56,562 nucleotides of DNA from Streptomyces populi (GCF_002911015.1 NZ_KZ626893.1:1-56562), one strand, 5' to 3'. Positions 42,346-51,061 are shown, counted from the first letter of the stretch. The notes: generated by a model from the sequence alone, not told the origin. A program made the numbers and translations.

Positions 42346-42984
42346 TCACGCCTCGCGGAGCGCTTCGGCGAGCGGCCCCTCGCCCGTCACGTCCACGCTC
42401 CGCCCGCGCAGCGCGTCGAGCAGCGTCAACGCGCCCTGGTTCAGGGCCTCGCACGTCCGCGCGTCCGGGGCCAGACGGGCGTCCGGCTCCCGCGGGGCGG
42501 GCCCGTCCCCGTAGAGCGGTCCTTCCCCGGCGCCCAGCCACACATGGAACAGGCCCTCGTCCAGGCGGACTTCGACCAGTCCCTCCCCCACCCCGGCGGT
42601 GTCGAGACCGCGCAGCAGCGGCAGCGCGAACCAGTGGGCCCGCACCGCGTCGGTGGGCCGCCGCTCGCCCAGCGCGGGAGCGCCCCACTCCCCGAGCGCC
42701 TGCAGGACGGGCAGCAGATCCCTTCCGCGGCCGGTGAGTTCGTACACGTAGGCCGCGCCCGGAGGCGGAAGGCGCCGGCGGGCGGTCAGCCCGTCGCGCT
42801 CCATGTCCTTGAGCCGGGAGGCGAGGACGTCGGTGCTGACACCCGGCAGATCGGCGTGCAGGTCGGTGTAGCGGCGCGGTCCGCCGAGCAGTTCGCGGAC
42901 GATCAGGAGGGTCCACCGGTCTCCGACGGCGTCGAGGGCGCGGGCGGCGGAACAGTACTGGTCGTAGCTTCGGCGCGGTGACAT
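42346..42984 (-). CDS. HxlR-family winged-helix regulator
   Basis: Encodes 212 residues from ATG 42984. The HxlR domain fills residues 1-105: YDQYCSAARALDAVGDRWTL, LIVRELLGGPRRYTDLHADL, PGVSTDVLASRLKDMERDGL and YELTGRGRDLLPVLQALGEW. The invariant N-terminal Cys, a redox or electrophile sensor in several members, is present (QYC). A C-terminal extension of about 100 residues resembles an SCP2-like lipid pocket (inference). It is divergent from the aminotransferase gene, and two palindromes lie between them. Confidence 0.9.
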   Translation of the reverse strand: MSPRRSYDQYCSAARALDAVGDRWTLLIVRELLGGPRRYTDLHADLPGVSTDVLASRLKDMERDGLTARRRLPPPGAAYVYELTGRGRDLLPVLQALGEWGAPALGERRPTDAVRAHWFALPLLRGLDTAGVGEGLVEVRLDEGLFHVWLGAGEGPLYGDGPAPREPDARLAPDARTCEALNQGALTLLDALRGRSVDVTGEGPLAEALREA

Positions 42985-43006
42985 GTGACGCAGTCTAGCT
43001 ATCTTG

Positions 43007-43041
43007 TTGGACTTTCCAAGCTCCTGCTTGGTAAAACCAAG
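43007..43041. promoter_or_regulatory. Paired palindromic operators between HxlR gene and aminotransferase gene
   Basis: TTGGACTTTCCAA (43007-43019) and CTTGGTAAAACCAAG (43027-43041) share the arms TTGG/CCAA with a 5-base centre. Their centres are 21 bases apart, two helical turns, so two dimers could bind on one face of the DNA. They stand out from the GC-rich surroundings. They are the likely sites of the HxlR protein, controlling both genes. Confidence 0.65.
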
Positions 43042-43069
43042 CAACACCACAACCGGAGGGGCGCAGCGC

Positions 43070-44287
43070 ATGGAGTTCCGGCAGTCGAGCAAGCTCAACG
43101 AGGTCTGTTACGAGATCCGCGGCCCGGTGATCGAGCACGCCGACGCACTGGAGGCGGCGGGCCACAGCGTGCTGCGCCTGAACACCGGCAACCCCGCCCT
43201 CTTCGGGTTCGAGGCGCCGGAGGAGATCCTCCAGGACATGATCCGGATGCTGCCCCGGGCGCACGGCTACACCGACTCGCGCGGCATCCTGTCCGCCCGC
43301 CGAGCCGTGGCCCAGCGCTACCAGGACCGGGGCCTGGACGTCGGCGTGGACGACGTCTTCCTCGGCAACGGCGTCTCGGAGCTGATCTCCATGGCCGTAC
43401 AGGCGCTGGTCGAGGACGGCGACGAAGTCCTCGTCCCCGCACCGGACTACCCGCTCTGGACGGCGGTCACCACCCTCGCCGGCGGCAAGGCGGTGCACTA
43501 CCTCTGCGACGAGCGGTCCGACTGGTACCCGGACCTGGAGGACATGGCGGCGAAGATCACCGACCGGACCCGGGCCGTCGTCATCATCAACCCCAACAAC
43601 CCGACGGGCGCGGTCTATCCGAAGGAGATCGTCGAGGGCATCCTCGATCTCGCCCGCCGCCACGGCCTGATGGTCCTCGCCGACGAGGTCTACGACCAGA
43701 TCCTCTACGACGACGCCGTGCACCACTCGGCCGCCGCCCTCGCCCCCGACCTGGTGGTCCTCACCTTCTGCGGGCTGTCCAAGACGTACCGCGTGGCCGG
43801 CTTCCGTTCCGGCTGGCTGGTCGTCACGGGCCCCAGGCAGCACGCGCGCGACTACCTGGAGGGGCTGACGATGCTGGCCTCGATGCGGCTGTGCGCCAAC
43901 GCCCCGGCCCAGTACGCCATCCAGGCCGCGCTCGGCGGCCGCCAGTCGATCCACGAGCTGACCGCGCCCGGCGGCCGGCTCCGGGAACAGCGCGACCGGG
44001 CCTGGGAGAAGCTCAACGAGATCCCCGGCGTCTCGTGCGTCAAGCCCAAGGGCGCGCTGTACGCGTTCCCGCGCATCGACCCCGCGGTGTATCCGATCCA
44101 CGACGACGAGAAGTTCGTCCTCGACCTGCTGCTGCGCGAGAAGATCCAGGTCGTCCAGGGCACCGGCTTCAACTGGCCGCACCCCGACCACTTCCGCATC
44201 CTCACCCTCCCGCACGCCGACGACCTGGACGCGGCGATCAGCCGGATCGGACGGTTCCTGAGCGGGTACCGGCAGGAGAAGGTCTGA
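43070..44287 (+). CDS. AlaA-type PLP-dependent aminotransferase
   Basis: Encodes 405 residues from ATG 43070 with GGAGGGG upstream. It belongs to fold type I: LNTGNPALFGFEAPEEILQD at the N-terminus, VSELISMAVQALVEDGDEVL and PAPDYPLWTAVTTLAGGKAV, VIINPNNPTGAVYPKEIVEG, DEVYDQILYD, and the PLP lysine in FCGLSKTYRVAGFRSGWLVV. The substrate arginine is near HPDHFRILTLPHADDLD. This matches the AlaA family, which makes alanine from pyruvate with glutamate. Control by the adjacent HxlR regulator is inferred from the operator pair. Confidence 0.92.
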   Translation: MEFRQSSKLNEVCYEIRGPVIEHADALEAAGHSVLRLNTGNPALFGFEAPEEILQDMIRMLPRAHGYTDSRGILSARRAVAQRYQDRGLDVGVDDVFLGNGVSELISMAVQALVEDGDEVLVPAPDYPLWTAVTTLAGGKAVHYLCDERSDWYPDLEDMAAKITDRTRAVVIINPNNPTGAVYPKEIVEGILDLARRHGLMVLADEVYDQILYDDAVHHSAAALAPDLVVLTFCGLSKTYRVAGFRSGWLVVTGPRQHARDYLEGLTMLASMRLCANAPAQYAIQAALGGRQSIHELTAPGGRLREQRDRAWEKLNEIPGVSCVKPKGALYAFPRIDPAVYPIHDDEKFVLDLLLREKIQVVQGTGFNWPHPDHFRILTLPHADDLDAAISRIGRFLSGYRQEKV

Positions 44288-44390
44288 GGCGCCGGGTGGG
44301 CCGTCCGGAGGATCCGGTGCTGCGGCCGCGCCCACCCGGTGTCACCGTACGAGGGACGGCGGCGGACACGGGGACGGAAGGGGCGCGGCG

Positions 44391-45041
44391 ATGGGTGACC
44401 TGCTCCTCGTACGGCACGGTGAGACCGAATGGTCGATGTCGGGGCGGCACACGGGGTCGACCGACGTCCCGCTGACCGACAACGGCCGCGAACAGGCGCG
44501 GCGGCTGCGTCCGCTGATCGCCCGGCACCACATCGCGGCGGCGTTCGTCAGCCCGATGCGCCGGGCGCGCGAGACGGCCGAACTGGCCGGGATCGGCCAC
44601 GCCCGCGTCGACGCGGACCTGCGCGAGTGGGACTACGGCGGGTACGAGGGGGTCACGACCCTGGAGATCCACCGGGAGCGGCCCGACTGGTTCCTGTTCA
44701 CCGACGGTGTCGCCCCCGGGCCGCCCGAGCACCCGGGTGAGAGCCCGGACGAGGTCGGGGTGCGCGCCGAGCGGGTGCTGGCCAGGATCGACGCGGCGCT
44801 CGCCGAGTCGGAGGGCAGCGTGGTGGTCGTCTCGCACGGCCACTTCCTGCGGGTGCTGACCGCGCGGCGGCTCGGTCTGACCGCCCGGTCCGGCGCCCTC
44901 TTCCAGCTCGGCACCGGGACGATGAGCCGGCTGAGCACGGAGCACCGCCGACACGTGGTGGCCGGCTGGAATGTCAGACCCGACGCGTACTGTTCCCATG
45001 ACTCCCTCTCCCCGGCGGAAGAGGGGCCGGAGGAACACTGA
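44391..45041 (+). CDS. Histidine phosphatase family protein
   Basis: Encodes 216 residues from ATG 44391. The catalytic motif LLLVRHGETEWSMSGRHTGS is at the N-terminus. The second conserved region is VSPMRRARETAELAG with LREWDYGGYEGVTTLEI, and the second histidine is VVVVSHGHFLRVLTARRLGL. It is a phosphoglycerate-mutase-like phosphatase with unknown substrate. The order phosphatase, small hypothetical, thioesterase on one strand suggests one transcript. Confidence 0.92.
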   Translation: MGDLLLVRHGETEWSMSGRHTGSTDVPLTDNGREQARRLRPLIARHHIAAAFVSPMRRARETAELAGIGHARVDADLREWDYGGYEGVTTLEIHRERPDWFLFTDGVAPGPPEHPGESPDEVGVRAERVLARIDAALAESEGSVVVVSHGHFLRVLTARRLGLTARSGALFQLGTGTMSRLSTEHRRHVVAGWNVRPDAYCSHDSLSPAEEGPEEH

Positions 45042-45095
45042 GCCGCGGCCGGGCCGGAGCGCCGTGGCATCACCGGGTGGTGGAGGGAGCGCTCC

Positions 45096-45749
45096 GTGAC
45101 ACGACCGCCGACCGCCGCGCAGCGGCGCATCGTCGACGCGGCCGACCCCGTGACCGGGCGGCTGAGGGGTACGGAGGCGCAGCTCGCCGCCCTGGTGAAG
45201 CGGGGACTCGCCTTCCGCCATCCGCGCCCCCCGCGCGACCACTTCCTGACACCGGCCGGGCACCGGCTGCGCGAGGATCCCGGGACCCCCGGGCCGGCCG
45301 GGGCCCCCGGGCCGGCCGGGGACGCGAGGGCATCGGCTCCGGCGGCGGCCGGGGTGTTCGCGGCGCGGATCGGCGGCGAGGAGGCGGCCGAGGAGGGACC
45401 CGCGCGGCGCAGGGAGGTGCGCAGTGCCTGGCAAGGGCTCCTGGAACTGCGCCGGATGACCCGTCCGGACGGCGCGACCGGTCTTCCGTGCGCCTGGGAG
45501 CGGACGCATCTGGTGCAGGCGGCCGCGCTCGCGCTGGAGGCGGCGGGGCACCGGCCCGCCAGGGCCGAGGGCGGCGGGTACCGGGTACGGGCGACACCGC
45601 AGCCGGAGGCCGTGGCCGTGCACGAGCCGGACCCCGCGGCGCTGCGGGCCTGTGCGGCCACCCTGGAGGAGGCGGGCTGGCAGGCCGGCGAACACACGCA
45701 GCCGCGCACGGGCGTCCGGTACGTCCTGGCCTCGCCCCGGCGGACGTGA
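45096..45749 (+). CDS. Hypothetical protein with collagen-like linker
   Basis: Encodes 217 residues from GTG 45096. The first 60 residues look like a helix-turn-helix-type domain (PPTAAQRRIVDAADPVTGRL, HPRPPRDHFLTPAGHRLRED). A short Gly-Pro repeat (GTPGPAGAPGPAGD) acts as a linker. The C-terminal half has WERTHLVQAAALALEAAGHR and AATLEEAGWQAGEHTQPRTG. A nucleic-acid-related role is possible but unsupported. Family not recognised. Confidence 0.75.
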   Translation: MTRPPTAAQRRIVDAADPVTGRLRGTEAQLAALVKRGLAFRHPRPPRDHFLTPAGHRLREDPGTPGPAGAPGPAGDARASAPAAAGVFAARIGGEEAAEEGPARRREVRSAWQGLLELRRMTRPDGATGLPCAWERTHLVQAAALALEAAGHRPARAEGGGYRVRATPQPEAVAVHEPDPAALRACAATLEEAGWQAGEHTQPRTGVRYVLASPRRT

Positions 45750-45826
45750 GCCCGCGGGCGCCGGGCGCCGCGGTCGCCCCGGCGACCGCCGTCGAGAAGC
45801 AGTCAGCAGTCGTCGAAGGGAAAGTC

Positions 45827-46249
45827 GTGACAGAGCCGTTCTCCGTCCCCGTGACCGTTCGTGGGTACGAGACCGATGTGCAGGGCCACCTCAACCAGAG
45901 CGTCTACCTCCAGTACGCCGAGCACGCCCGCTGGTCGCTGCTGCACGCGTCCGGGATCAGCCAGGCGAAGCTGGCGGCGCGCGGGGTGGGCCCGGTGGTG
46001 CTGGAGACGACCATCCGCTACCTGCGCGAACTGCGGGCCGGTGACGAGGTCGAGGTGACGTGCGCCTTCCTCTGGGGCGAGGGCAGGAGTTTCCGCATCG
46101 AGCAGACCGTCAGGAAGACCGACGGCACGGTGTCCGCCGAGATCACGGCGGTCGGCGGGCTGATGGACCTCACCGAGCGCCGCCTGGTGCCGGGGGCACG
46201 GGACGCCTTCACGTCACTGGCCGCCGACCCCGGGCCGCTCGGCCTCTGA
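45827..46249 (+). CDS. Acyl-CoA thioesterase (hot-dog fold)
   Basis: Encodes 140 residues from GTG 45827, with GAAGGGA upstream. The 4-hydroxybenzoyl-CoA thioesterase pattern is clear: VRGYETDVQGHLNQSVYLQY, where the Asp is catalytic, then AEHARWSLLHASGISQAKLA, TIRYLRELRAGDEVEVTCAF and GRSFRIEQTVRKTDGTVSAE. It should hydrolyse a short or aromatic acyl-CoA in the cytoplasm. It ends 15 bases from the convergent TMEM175 gene. Confidence 0.88.
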   Translation: MTEPFSVPVTVRGYETDVQGHLNQSVYLQYAEHARWSLLHASGISQAKLAARGVGPVVLETTIRYLRELRAGDEVEVTCAFLWGEGRSFRIEQTVRKTDGTVSAEITAVGGLMDLTERRLVPGARDAFTSLAADPGPLGL

Positions 46250-46264
46250 TCCGGCCGGGCCTCC

Positions 46265-46909
46265 TCACGCCTCTCCTTCTCCCGCCCCGGCCCCGACCCC
46301 GTCAGGTGCACGGACCGGCACCGGCACCTGGTTGAAGCCGTAGTAGAGCGCCAGCATCCCGTGCGCGGCGAGGGTCAGCGGCGCCGAGACGAAGGAGAGC
46401 GCGACGGTCGCCGGATAGGCGAGGGAGCCGAGGGCGAAACGGACCCGGGTGCGCCGGGCGCCTTCCACGTCGACGCGGCTGTCGAAGAGGTGTCCGGTGC
46501 GGGTCAGATGCCACCACACCGCCTGGAACGCGAGGGCCATGGCCACCATGAGCAGGCTGTAGACGGCGGCGGCGGCATGAGACGCCTTTCCCTCACGCAG
46601 GTACTCCGCGACCATCGCCGTCGGCCAGGGAATGGCGGCCACCACCATGAGCAGGAGCAGGTTCAGGAACATCAGGGCGCGGTCGACCCGCGCGACGTAG
46701 CTGAACACCTGGTGGTGGTTGACCCACATGATGCCGATCACCAGGAAGCTGACGACGTAGGCGGCGTAGGAGGGCCACTGCTCTCCGAGCGCGTGCCACA
46801 GCCCGCCGTTCTCACCGGCCTCGGGGACCTTGATCTCCAGGATCAGCAAGGTGATCGCGATGGCGAACACGCCGTCGCTGAAGGCCTCCACACGGCCCGA
46901 CTCGTTCAT
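46265..46909 (-). CDS. TMEM175 family (DUF1211) potassium-channel-like protein
   Basis: Encodes 214 residues from ATG 46909 with GGGGGAG upstream. The signature RVEAFSDGVFAIAITLLILE in helix 1 (the F-S-D motif) forms the pore gate in this family. Five more helices follow, including YAAYVVSFLVIGIMWVNHHQ and MFLNLLLLMVVAAIPWPTAM. Bacterial members conduct potassium as tetramers. The C-terminus is short and acidic. It is divergent from the chitosanase gene. Confidence 0.92.
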   Translation of the reverse strand: MNESGRVEAFSDGVFAIAITLLILEIKVPEAGENGGLWHALGEQWPSYAAYVVSFLVIGIMWVNHHQVFSYVARVDRALMFLNLLLLMVVAAIPWPTAMVAEYLREGKASHAAAAVYSLLMVAMALAFQAVWWHLTRTGHLFDSRVDVEGARRTRVRFALGSLAYPATVALSFVSAPLTLAAHGMLALYYGFNQVPVPVRAPDGVGAGAGEGEA

Positions 46910-47088
46910 GACCGACTCCCCCGTCGTGGCCGCGTCCTCGTCCCGGTTTCCGCACGCGCACACCGCGCGACCCGTGTGCCCCATGTGCCCCGCATGCGCT
47001 CAGACCGTAGCCCAGCGCGGTTCGGCAGTGGGGCTCGAAGCGCCAACTCGCCCTGACTCAACGGGTGTACGTCGCCTCCGAACTCTGG

Positions 47089-47103
47089 TAGGAAACTTTC
47101 CTA
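47089..47103. promoter_or_regulatory. CsnR-type operator before the chitosanase gene
   Basis: TAGGAAACTTTCCTA is a 15-bp palindrome, 40 bases before the chitosanase start. Its complement extends to GTTAGGAAAGTTTCCTA, matching the CsnR box (TTAGGAAAGTTTCCTAA) that I recall from the csnA promoter of other Streptomyces. CsnR is a ROK-family repressor released by chitosan oligosaccharides. Confidence 0.8.
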
Positions 47104-47142
47104 ACAGTACGCGGCAACACCGCTCCCCCAACCGGAGGTACC

Positions 47143-47964
47143 GTGCACACCCCCCACATACGCACTTCGCGTCGCACCCTGCTCACCCTGATCGGAGCCT
47201 CACTGGTGGCAGGCGCAGCCCCCCTGATCGCCTCCCAGGCCGCGACCGCCTCGCCGGCCGGTCTGGACGACCCGGCGAAGAAGGAGATCGCCATGAAGCT
47301 GGTCTCCAGCGCGGAGAACTCCTCGCTGGACTGGAAGGCGCAGTACAAGTACATCGAGGACATCGGTGACGGGCGCGGCTACACCGCCGGGATCATCGGC
47401 TTCTGTTCGGGCACGGGAGACATGCTCGACCTCGTCGAGCTGTACGGCCGGCGCAAGCCCGGCAACGTCCTGGCCAAGTACCTGCCGGCCCTGCGCGAGG
47501 TGAACGGCAGCGACTCCCACGAGGGCCTGGACCCCGGCTTCCCGGCCGACTGGCGCCGGGCGGCCCAGGACACGGCGTTCCAGCAGGCCCAGAACGACGA
47601 GCGGGACCGTGTCTACTTCAACCCCGCCGTCCAGCAGGGCAAGGCCGACGGCATCGGCACCCTCGGCCAGTTCACCTACTACGACGCCATCGTGATGCAC
47701 GGCAACGGTGACGACGGCACCAGTTTCGGCAGCATCCGGCGGCGCGCCCTCTCCAAGGCCAAGCCGCCGGCCCAGGGCGGCGACGAGGTGACGTACCTGA
47801 ACGCCTTCCTCGACGCCCGGGTGTGGGCCATGAAGCAGGAGGAGGCCCACTCCGACACCACCCGGGTGGACACCGAGCAACGGGTCTTCGTGCGCAAGCG
47901 GAACCTGAACCTCGACACGCCGCTGGACTGGAAGGTCTACGGCGACAGCTACCACATCGGCTGA
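47143..47964 (+). CDS. csnA: GH46 chitosanase
   Basis: Encodes 273 residues from GTG 47143. A twin-arginine signal (TSRRTLLTLIGASLVAGAAP) is cleaved around residue 36-40. The mature enzyme begins LDDPAKKEIAMKLVSSAENS and carries the two catalytic acids of GH46: Glu in SSAENSSLDWKAQY and Asp in EDIGDGRGYTAGIIGFCSGT. Downstream segments GDMLDLVELYGRRKPGNVLA and NPAVQQGKADGIGTLGQFTY are typical. It is secreted and cleaves chitosan internally. Regulation by CsnR is expected from the upstream box. A strong hairpin ends the unit. Confidence 0.96.
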   Translation: MHTPHIRTSRRTLLTLIGASLVAGAAPLIASQAATASPAGLDDPAKKEIAMKLVSSAENSSLDWKAQYKYIEDIGDGRGYTAGIIGFCSGTGDMLDLVELYGRRKPGNVLAKYLPALREVNGSDSHEGLDPGFPADWRRAAQDTAFQQAQNDERDRVYFNPAVQQGKADGIGTLGQFTYYDAIVMHGNGDDGTSFGSIRRRALSKAKPPAQGGDEVTYLNAFLDARVWAMKQEEAHSDTTRVDTEQRVFVRKRNLNLDTPLDWKVYGDSYHIG

Positions 47965-47985
47965 GAAGCGCGGCGGAAGGACCGT

Positions 47986-48017
47986 TCCGGGGCGCGCGCG
48001 GACGCGCGCGCCCCGGA
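47986..48017. terminator. Strong hairpin between chitosanase and deaminase genes
   Basis: TCCGGGGCGCGCGCG (47986-48000) pairs perfectly with CGCGCGCGCCCCGGA (48003-48017), leaving a minimal loop. It lies between two convergent genes and probably ends both transcripts. Confidence 0.8.
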
Positions 48018-48094
48018 GGCGGCCGCCGCGGACCCCGCTCGGGTCCGCGGCCACCGGCCGAGGGCCGTCCCCCTCGGCCGGAGTTCCCCGGCGG

Positions 48095-49471
48095 TCAGGC
48101 CTGTCCGGCGATCCTCGCGAGGCGCCGTGCCTCGTCCCGGGTGGAACGGGCGACGGCGTCCTCGTCGACGTGCAGCAGGTGACCGTCCTCGACGACCGGG
48201 CGGCCGTTCACGAGCGAGAGGGTGACCGGGGCGGCGGCGCCGAAGACCAGCGCCGTCACCGGGTCGGCGATCGAGGCGTGGGCCAGGGTGTCCAGCCGCC
48301 ACAGCACGAGGTCGGCGAGCTTGCCCGCCTCCAGGGAGCCGATCTGGCTCGCCCGGCCCAGGACCTGGGCCCCTCCGTAGGTGCCGAGACGCAGTGCCTG
48401 ACGAGCGTTCAGGGCGGCCTCGCGGTGGGCGCCGAGCCGATTGACGAGCAGGGCGTTGCGCAGTTCGGTGTGGAGTTCGCCGGACTCGTTGGAGGCGGTG
48501 CCGTCGACGCCGAGGCCGACCGGGACGCCGGCCGCGAGCATGTCGGGGACCCGGGCGATGCCCGCGGCCAGCCGGGCGTTGGAGGAGGGACAGTGGGCGA
48601 CCCCCGTCCCCGTCCGGGCGAAGGCGGCGATGTCGGAGTCGTTCATGTGGACGCAGTGCGCCATCCACACGTCCTCGCCGAGCCAGCCGGTCGACTCGAA
48701 GTAGTCGGTCGGTCCCATGCCGAACAGTTCCTTGCAGAACTGCTCCTCCTCGACGGTCTCGGAACCGTGCGTGTGCAGCCGCACTCCCTTGCGGCGGGCC
48801 AACTCAGCTCCCTGACGCATGAGTTCGGTGGAGACGGAGAAGGGCGAGCAGGGCGCGACGGCGATCTGGGTCATGCTGGCGAAGGAGGCGTCGTGGTGCT
48901 CGTCGACGGTCGCCTCGGTGGCGGCCAGGGCCCCTTCGAGGGTCTCGACGGCGAAGTCCGGCGGCAGTCCGCCGTCCTTCTCGCTGCGGTCCATGGAGCC
49001 GCGGGCGAGGGTGAAGCGGACGCCGGTCTCGCGGGCGGCCCGGATGATCGCCCCGGACATGTCGCCGGAGCCCTCGGGGAAGACGTAGTGGTGGTCCATG
49101 GCGGTGGTGACGCCGCCGCGGGCCATCATCGCGAGGGAGCCCTGCGCGGCCGCGTAGGCCATCTGCTCGTCGATGCGCGCCCAGATCGGGTACAGGGCGA
49201 CGAGCCAGTCGAACAGGTTGTGGTCCGTGGCGAGGCCGCGGGTGATCCACTGGTAGAAGTGGTGGTGGGTGTTCACCAGACCGGGTGTGGCCAGATGTCC
49301 GGTGCCGTCGACGCGGCGGACCACGTTCTCCAGGCCGTCGGGGGCCTTTCCTGCACCCACCGACTCGATCAGGTCGTCGGCGACGACGACGTGGCCCGAG
49401 GCGTGCTCCGTGTCGCCCGCGTCCACGGTCGCGACGGCGCAGTTCTCGATGACGATGCGCTGGACTGCCAC
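48095..49471 (-). CDS. 8-oxoguanine (or guanine) deaminase
   Basis: Encodes 458 residues from GTG 49471, with ACGAGGAA upstream. It is an amidohydrolase: metal ligands in TPGLVNTHHHFYQWITRGLA, KGVRLHTHGSETVEEEQFCK, MAHCVHMNDSDIAAFAR and the Asp of VGLGVDGTASNESGELHTEL. AHCPSSNARLAAGIARVPDM is the usual substrate loop. The DGTASNE motif and HHH ligand set fit the 8-oxoguanine deaminase branch better than classical guanine deaminase. It yields urate from 8-oxoguanine or xanthine from guanine. Its position 179 bases downstream of uricase on the same strand suits urate production. Confidence 0.9.
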   Translation of the reverse strand: MAVQRIVIENCAVATVDAGDTEHASGHVVVADDLIESVGAGKAPDGLENVVRRVDGTGHLATPGLVNTHHHFYQWITRGLATDHNLFDWLVALYPIWARIDEQMAYAAAQGSLAMMARGGVTTAMDHHYVFPEGSGDMSGAIIRAARETGVRFTLARGSMDRSEKDGGLPPDFAVETLEGALAATEATVDEHHDASFASMTQIAVAPCSPFSVSTELMRQGAELARRKGVRLHTHGSETVEEEQFCKELFGMGPTDYFESTGWLGEDVWMAHCVHMNDSDIAAFARTGTGVAHCPSSNARLAAGIARVPDMLAAGVPVGLGVDGTASNESGELHTELRNALLVNRLGAHREAALNARQALRLGTYGGAQVLGRASQIGSLEAGKLADLVLWRLDTLAHASIADPVTALVFGAAAPVTLSLVNGRPVVEDGHLLHVDEDAVARSTRDEARRLARIAGQA

Positions 49472-49650
49472 TGCGGTTCCTCGTTCTTCCCGTCGGCGGA
49501 CGGACCCGGGGGCCGGGCGGGGTGACGGCCGGGTCCGTGGTGCTGTGTGGTTGCGCGGGTACCCCGCTCTCCCCGGAAACACGACACCGGCGCCCGCGCC
49601 GGGGCGGCGGTACCGCGGGGGCGGTCCGGGCGGGACCGCCGGGTGCGGTT

Positions 49651-50598
49651 CTACAGGTTCGTGAGGTCCACCGGGATGCGCGGCTCGCGGCCGTCACGCA
49701 GAACAGTGGCCTCGATGAGCCCGTACGGGCGGTCGGCGGCGAAGTAGACCTCGTTGTCGTTCTCCAGGCCGAACGGCTTCAGGTCGACCAGGAAGTGATG
49801 CTTGTTCGGGAGCGAGAAGCGGACCTCGTCGATCTCGTCGCGGTGGTCGATGATCCGCGCGCCCATCTGGTAGAGCGTCTGCTGGAGCGAGAGGGAGTAG
49901 GTGTCCGCGAAGGCCTGGAGCATGTGCTTCCTGACCTGCTCGTAGGAGGTGTCCCAGTCGGGCATCGACCGCTCGTCGCCGGTCCAGTTGAAGCGCCAGC
50001 GGCCGGAGACCCGGGTGGCGAGGATGCGGTCGTGGGCCTCGGGCAGCGTCGTGTAACGGTCCTTGACGTAGCCCCAGAACTCGGAGTCCGTCGAGTTCAT
50101 CACGACGAGGTCCTTCAGACCCGAGACGACCTCCCACGCCCCGCCGTCGTAGGTGATCTGGGTGACGCGGGTCTCCTGGCCCTTGCGGACGAAGGAGTGC
50201 CTCGGCTCGTCCGCGCCCGGGGCCCGCGACCCGGTGTCCGGGACCTCGATGCGTTCCCAGGCGTACTCCTCGATGCGGATGCGGGCCCGCTCGATCGGCT
50301 CCTGGCTGGTCACGAAGTGCCGGGCGAGGTGGATGCCGAACCGCTCGGCGGACTCGATGCCGTGCTCCTTGGCGAAGGCGTACACCGTGTTCTTGGTGGT
50401 GTCGGTCGGCAGGACGTTGGCGTTGGAGCCGGAGAGGTGGACCTCCTCCATGTCGCCGCTCAGCGCGACGGACACGTTCAGGTCCTTGATGTGGTGCGTG
50501 GCGCCGTCGCGGGTGATCCGGACGACGCGGGTCTCGGCCTTGCCGTACTGGTTCTGGCCCAGGAGCACCGGGCGGCCCTCGCGGGAAGGTTCGGTCAT
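49651..50598 (-). CDS. Uricase (urate oxidase)
   Basis: Encodes 315 residues from ATG 50598. Both T-fold halves are present: VLLGQNQYGKAETRVVRITR with the active-site Lys, NANVLPTDTTKNTVYAFAKE with the catalytic Thr, SFVRKGQETRVTQITYDGGA, LVVMNSTDSEFWGYVKDRYT and a late RFSLPNKHHFLVDLKPFGLE. It oxidises urate to 5-hydroxyisourate with oxygen and no cofactor, producing hydrogen peroxide. It is the third gene of OHCU decarboxylase - HIU hydrolase - uricase, starting 5 bases after the HIU hydrolase stop, so translation is tightly linked. Confidence 0.96.
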   Translation of the reverse strand: MTEPSREGRPVLLGQNQYGKAETRVVRITRDGATHHIKDLNVSVALSGDMEEVHLSGSNANVLPTDTTKNTVYAFAKEHGIESAERFGIHLARHFVTSQEPIERARIRIEEYAWERIEVPDTGSRAPGADEPRHSFVRKGQETRVTQITYDGGAWEVVSGLKDLVVMNSTDSEFWGYVKDRYTTLPEAHDRILATRVSGRWRFNWTGDERSMPDWDTSYEQVRKHMLQAFADTYSLSLQQTLYQMGARIIDHRDEIDEVRFSLPNKHHFLVDLKPFGLENDNEVYFAADRPYGLIEATVLRDGREPRIPVDLTNL

Positions 50599-50603
50599 CT
50601 CTG

Positions 50604-51011
50604 CTAGCTCCCTCGGTAAACGGAGTAGCCGAACGGGTTGAGCAGCAGCGGTACGTGGTAGTGCTCGCCCGGCCTGACGGCGAAGGTGACGGCCACCTCG
50701 GGGAAGAACGTCTCGCCGTCCCGGTTCGCGGGGGCGTCCTGCCGCGCCTCGGCTCGCTGTGCCGTTGTCGCCGGATCCTGTTCGAAGTACCGCTCGACCT
50801 CGAAGTCGAGCCGTACGTGGGTCGTGCCCTCCGGGGGCTCCGGAAGGTCCTTGCACCGGCCGTCCGCGTCGGTCGCGGAGCCGCCGAGCGCCCGCCAGTC
50901 GTCCTCGCACCCCGCGCGGGCGGCGAGCCGGACGGGGACGCCCCGGGCGGGGCGTCCCACGCTGGTGTCCAGGACGTGGGTGGACACGGAGGCCGTGCTG
51001 TCGGTGCTCAT
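50604..51011 (-). CDS. uraH: 5-hydroxyisourate hydrolase (transthyretin-like)
   Basis: Encodes 135 residues from ATG 51011. The family starts with STHVLDTSVGRPARGVPVRL (His for catalysis), has ATDADGRCKDLPE, and ends in the hallmark HYHVPLLLNPFGYSVYRGS (Y-R-G-S). A 15-residue insertion, QDPATTAQRAEARQDAPA, lies before FFPEVAVTF and is longer than in most homologues. It hydrolyses 5-hydroxyisourate to OHCU, the step after uricase. Confidence 0.95.
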   Translation of the reverse strand: MSTDSTASVSTHVLDTSVGRPARGVPVRLAARAGCEDDWRALGGSATDADGRCKDLPEPPEGTTHVRLDFEVERYFEQDPATTAQRAEARQDAPANRDGETFFPEVAVTFAVRPGEHYHVPLLLNPFGYSVYRGS

Positions 51012-51061
51012 GCCTCTTCCTCCTGTACGGGGCCGGCGGTCACGTCCTGCGTGCGTGGCCG

